A DNA stretch of 64,000 nt from Pseudarthrobacter sulfonivorans (GCF_014712225.1 NZ_JACXBW010000002.1:310001-374000); one strand, 5' to 3'; positions 1-8,146 are shown, numbered from the stretch's first letter. The notes: a model not told the origin generated them from the sequence alone. A program made the numbers and translations.

Positions 1-655
1 GCTTCCAGCCCTCGGCCGGGACCCGGATGGTGAAGGCACCGAAGAGCATGTACACGAGGTAGACGACGGCGAGGGTCAGGAAGAGCTTCCCCACCGCATC
101 GCCGCTGGCCACCCAGCCCTGGGCACCGGAGTTGGGATCGTACATCTTCAGCAGCGCGGTGGAGACGGGGCTGGCGATGAGCGCGCCGCCGCCGAAGCCC
201 ATGATGGCCATACCGGTGGCCAGGCCCGGCCGGTCCGGGAACCACTTGATCAGGGTGGACACCGGCGAGATGTAGCCGATGCCCAGGCCGATGCCACCCA
301 CAAAGCCGTAGCCGAGGTACACCAGCCACAGCTGGCTGGTGAAGATGCCGAGCGAGCCGATGAGGAAGCCGCTGGCCCAGAACACGGCAGAGGTGAACAT
401 TGCTTTGCGCGGGCCGTTCGTGTCCACCCAGGTGCCCATGATCGCGGCCGAGAGGCCCAGCATCACAATGGCGATGGAGAAGATCACACCAATCTCGGTC
501 AGGCTGGCCCCAAAATGCTTGACCAGGGCCGTCTTGTAGACGCTCGTGGCGTAGGCCTGGCCGATGCAGAGGTGGACGGCGAGCGCCGCGGGCGGCACCA
601 GCCAGCGATTGAATCCCGGCGGGGCAACAGTTCGTTCACGGTCCAGCCAGCCCAT
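1..655 (-). CDS. OFA-family MFS transporter (oxalate/formate antiporter type), C-terminus outside window
   Basis: The reading frame starts at ATG 655, preceded by AGAGGAG at good spacing, and runs off the left edge after about 218 codons. The visible protein is hydrophobic, with about six membrane segments. It contains the MFS motif around MGTWVDTNGPRKAM and a GGIGLGIGYISPVSTLIKWFPDRPG stretch typical of the OFA branch. OFA members exchange small carboxylates such as oxalate and formate, but the substrate here cannot be read from sequence. The gene lies downstream of the cyclase-fold gene on the same strand, 138 bp away, so it probably has its own promoter. The family assignment is firm and the substrate is open. 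Confidence 0.85.
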   Translation of the reverse strand, partial: MGWLDRERTVAPPGFNRWLVPPAALAVHLCIGQAYATSVYKTALVKHFGASLTEIGVIFSIAIVMLGLSAAIMGTWVDTNGPRKAMFTSAVFWASGFLIGSLGIFTSQLWLVYLGYGFVGGIGLGIGYISPVSTLIKWFPDRPGLATGMAIMGFGGGALIASPVSTALLKMYDPNSGAQGWVASGDAVGKLFLTLAVVYLVYMLFGAFTIRVPAEGWK

Positions 656-793
656 ATTTGCTCCTCTTGCCTGTTCGAAGACATCGGTGTCCAGCGATCT
701 GGAGGCGGAAAACCCTTGACGGGCGAACGCCTCCGGCAATCATGATGCAAATACTAAGCAAACGTACGATTCATGCGGTGAGCGGCGGCAGAT

Positions 794-1789
794 TCACGGC
801 AAACGGTCGCTTTGCGGCACGGCGCTGTCCCACCAGTCCAGCACCCGGGTCCCGTGGAAGGTGAGCCACCTGGACGGTTCACCGGGGGCAGCATCCACTT
901 CGAACCAGACACGGCCGGGGTGGCGCCGCTCCTGCAGCCACCTCCCGTCCGCCTCCCGGCCGGACTGCACCACCGCGATAGCCGCTGCCAGCCGCGGATC
1001 CGGGGCGCCGCCGTCGTGCAGTGCCGCGGCCCGGAAGTAGTCCGCCGCGTTGAGCGCGCTGTAGAACCAGCGGAACGGGTACACAAACCGGGCCACCCAC
1101 GGGCCCACGAGCTCCCCCGTCGACAGCGTGTACAGCAACTGGCGCCGCAGCAGGTACTCCTCGCCGGAGGTCCGGGCGGCACGCAGCTCACTGCTGCCAC
1201 CGGTGGCGGCCTCGTAGTAGAGCAGTCCGTTCAGCACGTTGAGCGTGGAATGGAACGAAGAACGGCCGGACCCCTCCACCCACTCACAGTTCCAGCCGCC
1301 GTCGGCCAACTGATGGTCCAGGAACCACTGCGCGAGGCCGGTCACCTCCGCTCCCAGCCACACCCCGTTGGCCAGCGTGAAGGCGTTGATGCAGCAGTCC
1401 ACCTCGCCGCCCCAGTAGGGCAGGTCCTCATACTCCCAGCGGCTGTTCGCGGCGAGGAGCCCGGCGGTCCCGGTGAGGGCGGCGGCGTCCAGTCCCCAGT
1501 CGCGGAGGGCATTTAGGGACCAGGTGGTGGCGGTGTACGGCTGGCCTGCGCCGTCCGCGACTTCCGGGCCCTCGAAATCGAAGTCCTTGGGGAAGTACGC
1601 CCCGCCTGCCCACTGGCCGTCGGGGTCCTGCAGTGCGAGCAACCGGGCTCCGAACCCCTCGGTGGCAACGCGGGCACGCGTCGCCTCCCAGACCTCCGGC
1701 GGCTCGCCGGCAAGGTCGCGCTGGACCTGCCAGCGCAGCGCGGGGTCGGAGTCAAGCATCCAGTCGAGAAGGGCGGGATCCACGGCCAT
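794..1789 (-). CDS. Squalene/prenyltransferase-type alpha-alpha barrel protein
   Basis: The protein is 331 residues from the start chosen. Repeated segments such as GGWNCEWVEGSGRSSFHSTLNVLNGL and DGRWLQER resemble the QW-type repeats of the squalene-hopene cyclase and prenyltransferase fold. It is about half the length of a true squalene-hopene cyclase and has no visible DxDD catalytic motif, so a lyase or structural role is as likely as terpene cyclisation. An upstream in-frame ATG at 1825 would add 12 residues. ATG 1789 is preferred because an extended -10 (TGC TAGTCT, 1797-1804 on this strand) sits about 7 nt upstream, which suggests a leaderless message. Confidence 0.7.
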   Translation of the reverse strand: MAVDPALLDWMLDSDPALRWQVQRDLAGEPPEVWEATRARVATEGFGARLLALQDPDGQWAGGAYFPKDFDFEGPEVADGAGQPYTATTWSLNALRDWGLDAAALTGTAGLLAANSRWEYEDLPYWGGEVDCCINAFTLANGVWLGAEVTGLAQWFLDHQLADGGWNCEWVEGSGRSSFHSTLNVLNGLLYYEAATGGSSELRAARTSGEEYLLRRQLLYTLSTGELVGPWVARFVYPFRWFYSALNAADYFRAAALHDGGAPDPRLAAAIAVVQSGREADGRWLQERRHPGRVWFEVDAAPGEPSRWLTFHGTRVLDWWDSAVPQSDRLP

Positions 1790-1820
1790 AGCGGGGAGAC
1801 TAGCACGGGGCTGGCCCCGA

Positions 1821-1855
1821 ACCATCCTGACGATCGACGGCGGCCCCGCCTAGCG
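1821..1855 (+). pseudogene. Remnant of an SDR gene 3' end
   Basis: About 35 bp here matches the last codons and stop of the SDR gene at 10464-10498 with one mismatch, and reads TILTIDGGPA-stop on the plus strand. Similarity decays over the next 20 bp. The preceding codons do not resemble an SDR. The piece lies between two minus-strand genes and its downstream part encodes the last residues of the GNAT gene in antisense. It looks like a scar of a deleted or recombined SDR copy. Confidence 0.5.
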
Positions 1856-2356
1856 CGGGCTCCGGGCTGGCCGGACCATCCGGAGCTGCGGCAGTTCTTC
1901 CCACTCCGGCGGCAGCAGGCTCCTCGCCCCATCAGGGCGGAAGCCGTGCTTGCGGTAGAACGCCTGCGCCCGGGGATTGTCATGGAGCACCCACAGATAG
2001 GCGGGTGAATCGCCGACGGCGGCACTCATCAGTGCCGCGCCGAGTCCCGTTCCGTGGGTGTGCCGGAGCGTAAAGATCGAATAGAGTTCCAGCTCCTCGG
2101 GCCCGGGATCATCCCGGCCCGGGCCGGCGTCCGCCAATCCCACAATGTGGCTGTTGCCGTCCACGGCAATGATCCGCGGGTCGGCAGCTGCGAGGTGGGG
2201 ACGCCGCCGTTCCACGCGTTCGGGGATGCTGGCCCTTCGGCCGCGGAAGAACTCCGGGGAGAGCAAGTGCCCGTAGCTCTCTTCGTGGGCGATTGTATGA
2301 AAGAGCACCACGGCCATCGCGTCCTCGGGCGTGGCCTGACGCAGCTGATAATCCAT
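1850..2356 (-). CDS. GNAT family N-acetyltransferase
   Basis: This 168-residue protein is the usual size for a single GNAT domain. The acetyl-CoA pyrophosphate-binding motif A is visible as LRHTHGTGLGAALM (about residues 97-110), followed by the beta-bulge strand YLWVLHDNPRAQAFYRKHGF, a hallmark of the family. It should transfer an acetyl group from acetyl-CoA to an amine, but the acceptor cannot be told. No strong ribosome binding site precedes ATG 2356. The last residues overlap the SDR-derived scar at 1821-1875. It is a single gene, 28 bp downstream of the SOUL gene and on the same strand. Confidence 0.85.
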   Translation of the reverse strand: MDYQLRQATPEDAMAVVLFHTIAHEESYGHLLSPEFFRGRRASIPERVERRRPHLAAADPRIIAVDGNSHIVGLADAGPGRDDPGPEELELYSIFTLRHTHGTGLGAALMSAAVGDSPAYLWVLHDNPRAQAFYRKHGFRPDGARSLLPPEWEELPQLRMVRPARSPR

Positions 2357-2383
2357 CCGGTCAGCCTAAGCTTTCGGTGCCAC

Positions 2384-2998
2384 CTAGGCAGGTGTTGCGC
2401 CGGGCGTTTCCGGAACCTTGGATGGTTCCTCCACGTCCTGGATGACCTCGTTGTGCCGCAGGAACCACGGCTTGAACGGCGGGTCAAAACGGGCAAACCG
2501 TGGCGGCCCCACGGCCGTCAGCCCTACGATCTTGAGCGCCGCCTGGAGCCCTTCGTTTCGGCGTGCAAAGGCCGCCCCGGTGCCGCTGCCCGAGAAGCGG
2601 ACGACGGCGGCAAGCGAACCCGGAACTGCCCGGATCCCGACGTCCGGGTTGGTCGGAACAGGAGCAGTTTCCGCCGTCGTGCCGGCGGGGAGCACAAAGG
2701 CGATCACAAACTCAGCCGGCGCATCGCTGCCCGGCAACGGGCCGCTCTGGACCACCGGCGCGGTCATCGCCAGCTTTTCTGAAGGTCCACTTTCCTGGAT
2801 GACTGGAGCAGTCATCGCCAGCTTCTGCCGGGCGGTGTTGCTGCCGCTGATGTAGTTAAACAGATGCCGGAAGGCGGCGTAGCCGGCCCGGTTAAACATC
2901 GCATTGACGTGCACCTCGGCGACCACGTGCCCGGGATAACGGCGCAACTCGAAGTGCGGATAACTGTGAACCAACTCGTAGGGCTGCTGTTCCGTCAT
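2384..2998 (-). CDS. SOUL-family heme-binding protein
   Basis: The 204-residue protein begins MTEQQPYELVHSYPHFELRRYPGHVVAEV, the characteristic first strand of the SOUL/HBP fold. It also carries the twice-repeated signature KLAMTAPV at about residues 60 and 75. Family members bind heme or related tetrapyrroles, and several lack a defined catalytic role. An in-frame ATG 48 nt upstream is possible, but the family N-terminus aligns with ATG 2998. It is divergent from the ArsR-SRPBCC gene at 3105, leaving about 106 bp that holds the palindrome at 3076-3091. Whether that regulator also controls this gene is open. Confidence 0.85.
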   Translation of the reverse strand: MTEQQPYELVHSYPHFELRRYPGHVVAEVHVNAMFNRAGYAAFRHLFNYISGSNTARQKLAMTAPVIQESGPSEKLAMTAPVVQSGPLPGSDAPAEFVIAFVLPAGTTAETAPVPTNPDVGIRAVPGSLAAVVRFSGSGTGAAFARRNEGLQAALKIVGLTAVGPPRFARFDPPFKPWFLRHNEVIQDVEEPSKVPETPGATPA

Positions 2999-3075
2999 GG
3001 CTTCAGACCCTACGCCCGTCCGGCGCGGGCGGCCAGAGACCCGCACCTCTTTCGCTTCGAAAGACCCCTAGACAT

Positions 3076-3098
3076 GTGACTAATTAGTCACCTATTCT
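3076..3098 (+). promoter_or_regulatory. Palindromic operator and -10 of the ArsR-SRPBCC gene
   Basis: GTGACTAATTAGTCAC (3076-3091) is a perfect 16-bp palindrome. TATTCT (3093-3098) is a good -10 placed six bases before GTG 3105, so transcription should begin at or next to the start codon. The palindrome occupies the promoter spacer, where binding by the ArsR-type product would block RNA polymerase. Autoregulation is inferred from position. Confidence 0.65.
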
Positions 3099-3104
3099 GG
3101 AGGT

Positions 3105-3857
3105 GTGGACGCCGTATTCAAGGCCCTCGCAGACCCCACCCGCCGGGACCTGCTCGATGAGCTGTTCCGGGAGGACGGGCAGACCCTCCATGCACTCGAG
3201 GCCCGCTTCGAGATGACACGCTACGGGGTCATGAAGCACCTCAAGCTGCTCGAGGATGCCGGCCTGGTGGTGACCCGCCGTCGGGGCCGCGAGAAACTCC
3301 ACTTCCTGAATCCGGTGCCCATCCGGCTGATCCACGACCGCTGGGTGAGCAAATACGCCGAACCATGGGCCGCTGGCCTCAGCGACCTCAAAACCAGATT
3401 GGAAAGTCCCATGGAAAAGATCTTCGAAATCTACATCAAGACCACCCCGGAACGGCTCTGGGAAGCCATCACCGACAGCGAGATCCGCAGCAAATACCAG
3501 TTCGGAAACTCCATCGAATCCGACTGGACCCCGGGCGGGCGGTTCGAGATGGGCAACCCCAAAGCCGGGGCGCTGCTGGGCGAAGGCGAAAACCTCGAAG
3601 TCGACCCTCCGCGCAAGCTCGTCCAGACCATGACCGCGCTCTGGGGCGAGGACGTCAAGGCTGAGGGCACCTCCCGCATTACCTGGGAGATTGAACCGGT
3701 GGGCGACTCCTGCCACCTCACCGTCACCCACGACCAGCTCCGCGAAGGCGCCAACGAACAGCTCTACGGCGGCTGGCCCATGATCCTCTCCGGCCTGAAG
3801 ACCTGGCTGGAAACGGGCGAGAAGCTCACCACCCCCGGCTCCCTCATGTACACCTAG
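3105..3857 (+). CDS. ArsR-type HTH fused to an SRPBCC (AHSA1-like) domain
   Basis: The protein has 250 residues. Residues 1-85 form an ArsR winged helix (MDAVFKALADPTRRDLLDEL, then ARFEMTRYGVMKHLKLLEDAGLV as recognition region). Residues about 103-245 form an SRPBCC domain beginning MEKIFEIYIKTTPERLWEAI. No metal-binding Cys cluster is visible, so a hydrophobic ligand held in the SRPBCC pocket is a more likely signal than metal. Fusions of these two domains are known in actinobacteria. A GGAGG lies only one base before GTG, too close to work, and the -10 at 3093-3098 points to a leaderless transcript. Confidence 0.85.
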   Translation: MDAVFKALADPTRRDLLDELFREDGQTLHALEARFEMTRYGVMKHLKLLEDAGLVVTRRRGREKLHFLNPVPIRLIHDRWVSKYAEPWAAGLSDLKTRLESPMEKIFEIYIKTTPERLWEAITDSEIRSKYQFGNSIESDWTPGGRFEMGNPKAGALLGEGENLEVDPPRKLVQTMTALWGEDVKAEGTSRITWEIEPVGDSCHLTVTHDQLREGANEQLYGGWPMILSGLKTWLETGEKLTTPGSLMYT

Positions 3858-3865
3858 GGCGAGGT

Positions 3866-3897
3866 GCGGCACCCAACCCGAGTGCCGCCGTCGTACT
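3866..3897. repeat. Intergenic GC-rich hairpin, GCCGCCGTCGTACT family
   Basis: GCGGCAC (3866-3872) and GTGCCGC (3882-3888) form a 7-bp stem, followed by the exact 14-base core at 3884-3897. It lies between the convergent ends of the ArsR-SRPBCC and methyltransferase genes, and could act as a two-way transcription stop. Confidence 0.7.
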
Positions 3898-3950
3898 GCC
3901 CTGCGCGGGTGCTCGTCAAGTGCCCTTCGGCCACGCCCTATTGCCCCGGA

Positions 3951-5210
3951 CTACCGGGGAACCAGCCGCCACAGGGACGTGACCTCGGCCGCGCGCGCCC
4001 CGAACAGAGGATCGTTGCGGTCCGACGCCTTCGGATGCGTGGGCTTGGTGTCGAGCCGTTCCATTACCTTCAGCCCGGCCGCCTCGATGGCGGCCAGCAG
4101 ATCCTCACGCGACCGCAGGCCAAGGTGCTCGGCCAGGTCGGAGAGGACAAGCCAGCCCTCACCGCCCGGCTCCAGATGGTCGGGGAGTTCGGTCAGGAAG
4201 CGGAACAGCATCCTGCTCCCGGGGTCGTAGACGGCGCTGTCCAGGCTGGAGTGCGGCGTGGCCGGAATCCAGGGCGGGTTGCACACGATAAGCGGTGCCC
4301 GTCCGGGCGGGAACATGTCGGTCAGGACGGCCTCGGCACGGTCCTGGACACCGAGGTTCCGGAAATTCTCCGCGGCGCAGGCGATGGCACGCGGTTCGTT
4401 GTCCGTCGCGACCACGCGGCGGACGCCACGGCGTGCCAGGACGGCAGCGAGCACCCCGGTGCCGGTCCCGACGTCGAACGCCAGCGTGTCAGAGGGCAGC
4501 GCAGCGGCGGCCACAAGATCCACATACTCGCTCCGGGTGGGGAAGAACGTGCCATAGTGCGGGTGGATGCGGGCCTGCAGGGCATCGACGTAGACGCCGT
4601 TCCGCCGCCACTCGTGGGCGCCAATGGCCCCGACAAGCTCATGCAGGGACACCACCGACGATTCGCCGATGTCACCGTATGCTTCAGCGGCGGCCTCCCG
4701 GATATCCGGTGCGCGGCGCAGCGGCACCACCGGGCCCGGATCAAGAGGAATCAGTACCAGGCCGAGGATGCGTGCACGGTGCGAGCGGGACTGGCGGTGC
4801 CGGTAGAACTGATCGGCCGGAGTTCCTGCGCTCTTCTTTCCGGCACCCAGCCGCCGGTCCAGGGCGTTGAGGATCTGCCGTGCGTTGTGGAAGTCACCGT
4901 GCCAGAGCATCGCGATCCCCTGTGACGCCATCCGGTTCGCATCATCAGCCGTGAGGGAGTCGTCGACCACCTCCACGCGCGTCGGCGCCGGCCTGCCGTT
5001 CGCCGAACGCCAGCGCGCGGCCATGCTCTCACCGGCCTGGACCCAGGTCACGACGGCGGGCCCGTCCACCGCAGCTGTGCGCGAGGGTTTGAGGACCGGC
5101 GTCGGGATTCCCGCGGGAACTGGCGTGTCAGTACTGATAAGGGATCCATTCCAAGAGATTGGGGGCCGATCGGAGACTGACGATTGCGGCGGCGATTCGA
5201 CGACGGCCAA
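3951..5210 (-). CDS. Class I SAM-dependent methyltransferase, HemK/PrmC-like
   Basis: The longest reading is 419 residues. The SAM-binding motif I is FDVGTGTGVL (about 245-254) and NPPW (311-314) is the motif of enzymes that methylate planar amides or exocyclic amines, such as PrmC and RlmG. The substrate may be a glutamine side chain or rRNA base, which sequence does not settle. The N-terminal 100 residues are a family-specific extension. The start is uncertain: the first 19 codons of the longest reading coincide with a 66-bp repeat (5154-5219) also found at 10536, so translation may begin downstream, for example at GTG codons around residues 48 or 54. Confidence 0.75.
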   Translation of the reverse strand: MAVVESPPQSSVSDRPPISWNGSLISTDTPVPAGIPTPVLKPSRTAAVDGPAVVTWVQAGESMAARWRSANGRPAPTRVEVVDDSLTADDANRMASQGIAMLWHGDFHNARQILNALDRRLGAGKKSAGTPADQFYRHRQSRSHRARILGLVLIPLDPGPVVPLRRAPDIREAAAEAYGDIGESSVVSLHELVGAIGAHEWRRNGVYVDALQARIHPHYGTFFPTRSEYVDLVAAAALPSDTLAFDVGTGTGVLAAVLARRGVRRVVATDNEPRAIACAAENFRNLGVQDRAEAVLTDMFPPGRAPLIVCNPPWIPATPHSSLDSAVYDPGSRMLFRFLTELPDHLEPGGEGWLVLSDLAEHLGLRSREDLLAAIEAAGLKVMERLDTKPTHPKASDRNDPLFGARAAEVTSLWRLVPR

Positions 5211-5219
5211 GGCTACGGC
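5154..5219. repeat. Copy A of a 66-67 bp duplicated sequence
   Basis: This stretch matches 10536-10602 with about five differences and one indel. It overlaps the beginning of the longest methyltransferase frame and lies downstream of OsmC. A short further match (TTGTCAGGATACAGG near 5289) follows after a 70-bp insertion relative to the other copy. No protein is recognised in either strand; it may be a noncoding regulatory or structured element. Confidence 0.6.
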
Positions 5220-5340
5220 CCAGGATTCCAGCCCGTCATCCGGCGCGAACCGAGCTTGGTCGATGCCGCTGGAGCCCTTGAACCTACCTTGTCAGGATAC
5301 AGGGGTAGGGATCCGATTCCGGAGTCCGTCCGGGGGCCCG

Positions 5341-5793
5341 TCAGCCCTCTGTGTCACCGACCGCGACGTGGACCTCGTGCGAGACGGCAGTGCCGTGCTC
5401 CACTGTCCGTGACACCGTGCAGTACTTCTCGTGGGAGAGGTCCACCAGCCGTTCCACGATGCCGGCGGCCTTCTGCCCCTCCGCCGTGTCGGGAAATGCC
5501 AGGTTGAAGGACAGATGCAGCCCGTCCAACCGGTTGGCGCCGTCCTCCACCACTTTGTGGCCGGTTGCCGAGACCTGGAACCGCGTGGGCTCGGCGCTCC
5601 GTGCCGTCACCGTGTCCACGTCGATGGCCGAACATCCGGCGATCGCCGCCAGCAGCAGCTCTACAGGGCTCAGCAGCCCTTCACCGTGGCCGAATTCAAG
5701 TTCTGCGCCGGCAGCATTGCGCACCACGTAACGGGCCGTGGCCGTCCGGGTCAGCTCGACGGAACGCAGCGTGGGGTTGTCGTTTTCACTCAT
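5341..5793 (-). CDS. OsmC/Ohr-family peroxiredoxin-like protein
   Basis: The 150-residue protein matches the size of OsmC/YhfA proteins. The two conserved cysteines are present: C54 in AAIAGCSAIDVD and C125 in HEKYCTVSRTV. In OsmC and Ohr the pair reduces organic peroxides, acting in the cytosol as dimers, so a role in peroxide defence is likely. ATG 5793 is chosen because MSENDNPTLRSVELTR aligns with the family, and the 29-residue upstream extension does not. The gene is divergent from the APC permease, 62 bp away. Confidence 0.85.
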   Translation of the reverse strand: MSENDNPTLRSVELTRTATARYVVRNAAGAELEFGHGEGLLSPVELLLAAIAGCSAIDVDTVTARSAEPTRFQVSATGHKVVEDGANRLDGLHLSFNLAFPDTAEGQKAAGIVERLVDLSHEKYCTVSRTVEHGTAVSHEVHVAVGDTEG

Positions 5794-5855
5794 TGGACCA
5801 TGATGCCACCGGCAGGCACGGCGCTTCCGTGCGCTGTGTGCCGGCGGGGTGCAGA

Positions 5856-7232
5856 ATGATCCCCATGGACGTGCAGGCATCGGCCCCGGGCACGGGAAAA
5901 CTGCGGCGCAGCATCACACTGGGCCAGCTCATCTTCTTCGGGCTGGTCTTCATCGGGCCCGCCGCCGCTGTGGGGATCTTCGGCACCCTGGATGCCAAAT
6001 CGTCGGGCGCCGTCGCAACGGTCTACGTCGTTGCCACCCTGGTCATGGCGTTCACCGCTCTCAGCTATATGCGCATGTCCCGGGAGGTGCCGCGGGCCGG
6101 TTCGGTATTTGCGTACGCGGGAAAGGGCATCGGCCCGCGGGCCGGCTACGTGTCCGGCTGGATGATCCTGCTGGACTACCTGCTCATTCCCTCCGTCGCC
6201 TACATGTTCACGGGGATCGCCCTCAACTCTTTGTTCCCGGCCGTCCCCATCTGGGCGTTCGTGGCGGCCGCGGTCCTGGCCACGACCGCCCTCAACCTCG
6301 CGGGGGTGCAGCTCGCGTCCAGGGTGATCACCGGCGTCGTCCTCTTGGAGGTGCTGGTCTTGTTGGTGGTGCTGGTTTGCGGCGCCTGGGTCCTGGCGAC
6401 CCACGGCGCCACGCGGCCTTGGCCGAGCCCCTTCACGGGAGTGGGCGGATTCTCCACCACCGCCGTGCTGGCGGCCGTCTCCGTGGCCGTCCTGTCCTTC
6501 CTTGGCTTCGACGCGCTGGCCACCTTCGCGGAGGAGGCCAAGGGCAGCGTCCGGATGGTTGGCCGGGCAACGATGCTGTGCCTGGTCATCGCCGGCGTCC
6601 TGTTCGTGGCGCAAAGCTACGTTGGCGCGTTGCTCTCCCCCACCACCCCGGCGGAGCTTGCCGCCGACCCCGGGCTCGAAGGCGCCGCCTACTACAACGC
6701 CGTCGGGACCAGCATCGGGCCGTGGCTGCACTGGCTGCTGGCCCTGTCCAAGGCGGCCGGCGCCGCGTTCGCCGCCATGGTGGGGCAAGGCGCGGGCAGC
6801 CGAATCATCATGGACATGGCCCGCGAACGCCGGCTACCCGGCGGGCTGGCGAAAGTCTCGGTGCGGACCGGGGTGCCGGTGCGCAGCATCATGCTCACCG
6901 CGTCCGGAAACATCATTGTGGCTGTGTGGGCGGCAACCCGCGGCGACGGCCTGGACATCCTCAGCTCGGCCGTCAACGTCGGGGCCCTGACGGCGTTCAT
7001 CCTGCTGCACGCGTCGGTGATCGGCTACTTCCTAATCAAGAAGCTCGGCGCCGGTCCTGGAAACTGGTTCCTTCATGGAGCAGTTCCCGCCGTCGGCGCA
7101 GCCTTGCTGGTAGTGGTACTGGCGTCCGCCACCCCCATTGCCCTGGCAGCGGGACTTGTTTGGTTTGTTCTGGGGCTCGGGGTGGCCGCGATCATGTACC
7201 GGCGGCGGACCGGCGCTGAATCCGGTGCCTAA
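5856..7232 (+). CDS. APC-superfamily amino acid/amine permease
   Basis: The protein has 458 residues and about twelve membrane segments. The N-terminal LRRSITLGQLIFFGLVFIGPAAAVGIFG is the usual first helix with its unwound glycine-rich break, and SFLGFDALATFAEEAKG in the sixth helix is typical of APC transporters. It should import an amino acid or amine with protons. A GGGG lies 6 bases before ATG 5856, and a second ATG at 5865 is possible. The much longer open frame upstream overlaps OsmC in antisense and is not coding. Confidence 0.85.
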   Translation: MIPMDVQASAPGTGKLRRSITLGQLIFFGLVFIGPAAAVGIFGTLDAKSSGAVATVYVVATLVMAFTALSYMRMSREVPRAGSVFAYAGKGIGPRAGYVSGWMILLDYLLIPSVAYMFTGIALNSLFPAVPIWAFVAAAVLATTALNLAGVQLASRVITGVVLLEVLVLLVVLVCGAWVLATHGATRPWPSPFTGVGGFSTTAVLAAVSVAVLSFLGFDALATFAEEAKGSVRMVGRATMLCLVIAGVLFVAQSYVGALLSPTTPAELAADPGLEGAAYYNAVGTSIGPWLHWLLALSKAAGAAFAAMVGQGAGSRIIMDMARERRLPGGLAKVSVRTGVPVRSIMLTASGNIIVAVWAATRGDGLDILSSAVNVGALTAFILLHASVIGYFLIKKLGAGPGNWFLHGAVPAVGAALLVVVLASATPIALAAGLVWFVLGLGVAAIMYRRRTGAESGA

Positions 7233-7271
7233 CGGACCGGAGGGCTGCTTCCTGAACGTCAGGGTGTTTTG

Positions 7272-7301
7272 TTGACACATCATCAAAAAACCTTCTAGAA
7301 T
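7272..7301 (+). promoter_or_regulatory. Sigma-70-type promoter of the FMN reductase gene
   Basis: TTGACA (7272-7277) and TAGAAT (7296-7301) are separated by 18 bases, in an AT-rich stretch unusual for this region. This is the best canonical promoter in the window. Confidence 0.7.
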
Positions 7302-7303
7302 CA

Positions 7304-7315
7304 TTGAAACATCAA
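7304..7315. promoter_or_regulatory. TTGA-N4-TCAA dyad, candidate MarR operator
   Basis: TTGAAACATCAA begins two bases after the -10 of the FMN reductase promoter, covering the expected transcription start. The same arrangement occurs before marR at 8124-8135. Confidence 0.5.
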
Positions 7316-7337
7316 CCATCCCGAACGGTGAGGCGCC

Positions 7338-8042
7338 ATGTCCTGGTTCAAAATTTTTTCCCGCAAATCCAAGGCGAGTCACTCCGCTGCGTCGGTAGCC
7401 CCGAGCGTTAGTGCCGCAGCCACCAACGCTCCCTTGGTGGTTGCCCCTGAGGTTTCCGCGGCCGCCGATCCTCTGGTGGAGAATGCCCTTCCCAAGATTG
7501 CCATCATCACAGGCGCCAGCCGGCCGGGCAGCGTGAACAAGTCCGTCGCCGAGTGGGTTCTGGCCCAGGTTGCGGACCGCACGGATGCAGACGTCGAGCT
7601 TGTGGACATTGCCGACTTCAATCTTCCCCTGCTGGACGAGGCCTATCCCGCCGCGTACCAGAACTACCAGAACCCGGCCACCAAGGCCTGGTCGGCCCGG
7701 GTCAGCGAGTTCGACGGCTTTATTTTCGTGGTGCACGAGTACAACCACACTGCAGGCCCGGTGCTCACCAACGCCTTGTCGTACCTGAACGCTGAGTTCA
7801 ACAACAAGGCCGCGGGCTTCGTGTCCTACGGCTCCGCGGGCGGCGCCCGCGCCGTCGAGCACTTGCGCGAGATCCTCTCTGAACTCCAGGTTGCCCACGT
7901 GCGCAACCAGGTGATGTTCTCCCTGTTCAATGACTTCGAGAACTTCTCCGAGTTCAAGCCGACCGAGCAGAACGCCGGCACCCTGGCCCCGATGGTTGAC
8001 CAGTTGGTCTCGTGGGCCAAAGGCTTCGCTACCATCCGCTAA
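7338..8042 (+). CDS. NAD(P)H-dependent FMN reductase-like flavoprotein
   Basis: The protein has 234 residues. After a Ser/Ala-rich extension of about 50 residues, the flavodoxin-like domain begins PKIAIITGASRPGSVNKSVAEW, whose ASRPGSVN loop binds FMN phosphate in the SsuE/ArsH/chromate-reductase family. The later HEYNHTAGPVLTNALSYL and FVSYGSAGGARAVEHLR are also family hallmarks. It probably reduces FMN or quinones with NADPH. The basic N-terminal extension (MSWFKIFSRKSK) is unusual and may be a membrane-touching tail. It precedes MarR and a luciferase-like monooxygenase, which would use reduced flavin. Confidence 0.85.
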   Translation: MSWFKIFSRKSKASHSAASVAPSVSAAATNAPLVVAPEVSAAADPLVENALPKIAIITGASRPGSVNKSVAEWVLAQVADRTDADVELVDIADFNLPLLDEAYPAAYQNYQNPATKAWSARVSEFDGFIFVVHEYNHTAGPVLTNALSYLNAEFNNKAAGFVSYGSAGGARAVEHLREILSELQVAHVRNQVMFSLFNDFENFSEFKPTEQNAGTLAPMVDQLVSWAKGFATIR

Positions 8043-8095
8043 GACACCCCCGCACTGCTGCCAAGTTCACCTCGCTGTTGGGGTGTCACCGGATA

Positions 8096-8135
8096 TGTTG
8101 ACGCTCAACAATATGACGCCAACTTGAACTATCAA
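8096..8135. promoter_or_regulatory. Two dyads upstream of marR
   Basis: TGTTGACGCTCAACA (8096-8110) is a perfect 6-3-6 inverted repeat, and TTGAACTATCAA (8124-8135) is a second TTGA/TCAA dyad just before the ribosome binding site. Their position suggests MarR autoregulation. Confidence 0.55.
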
Positions 8136-8146
8136 CGGGAGAAGTT

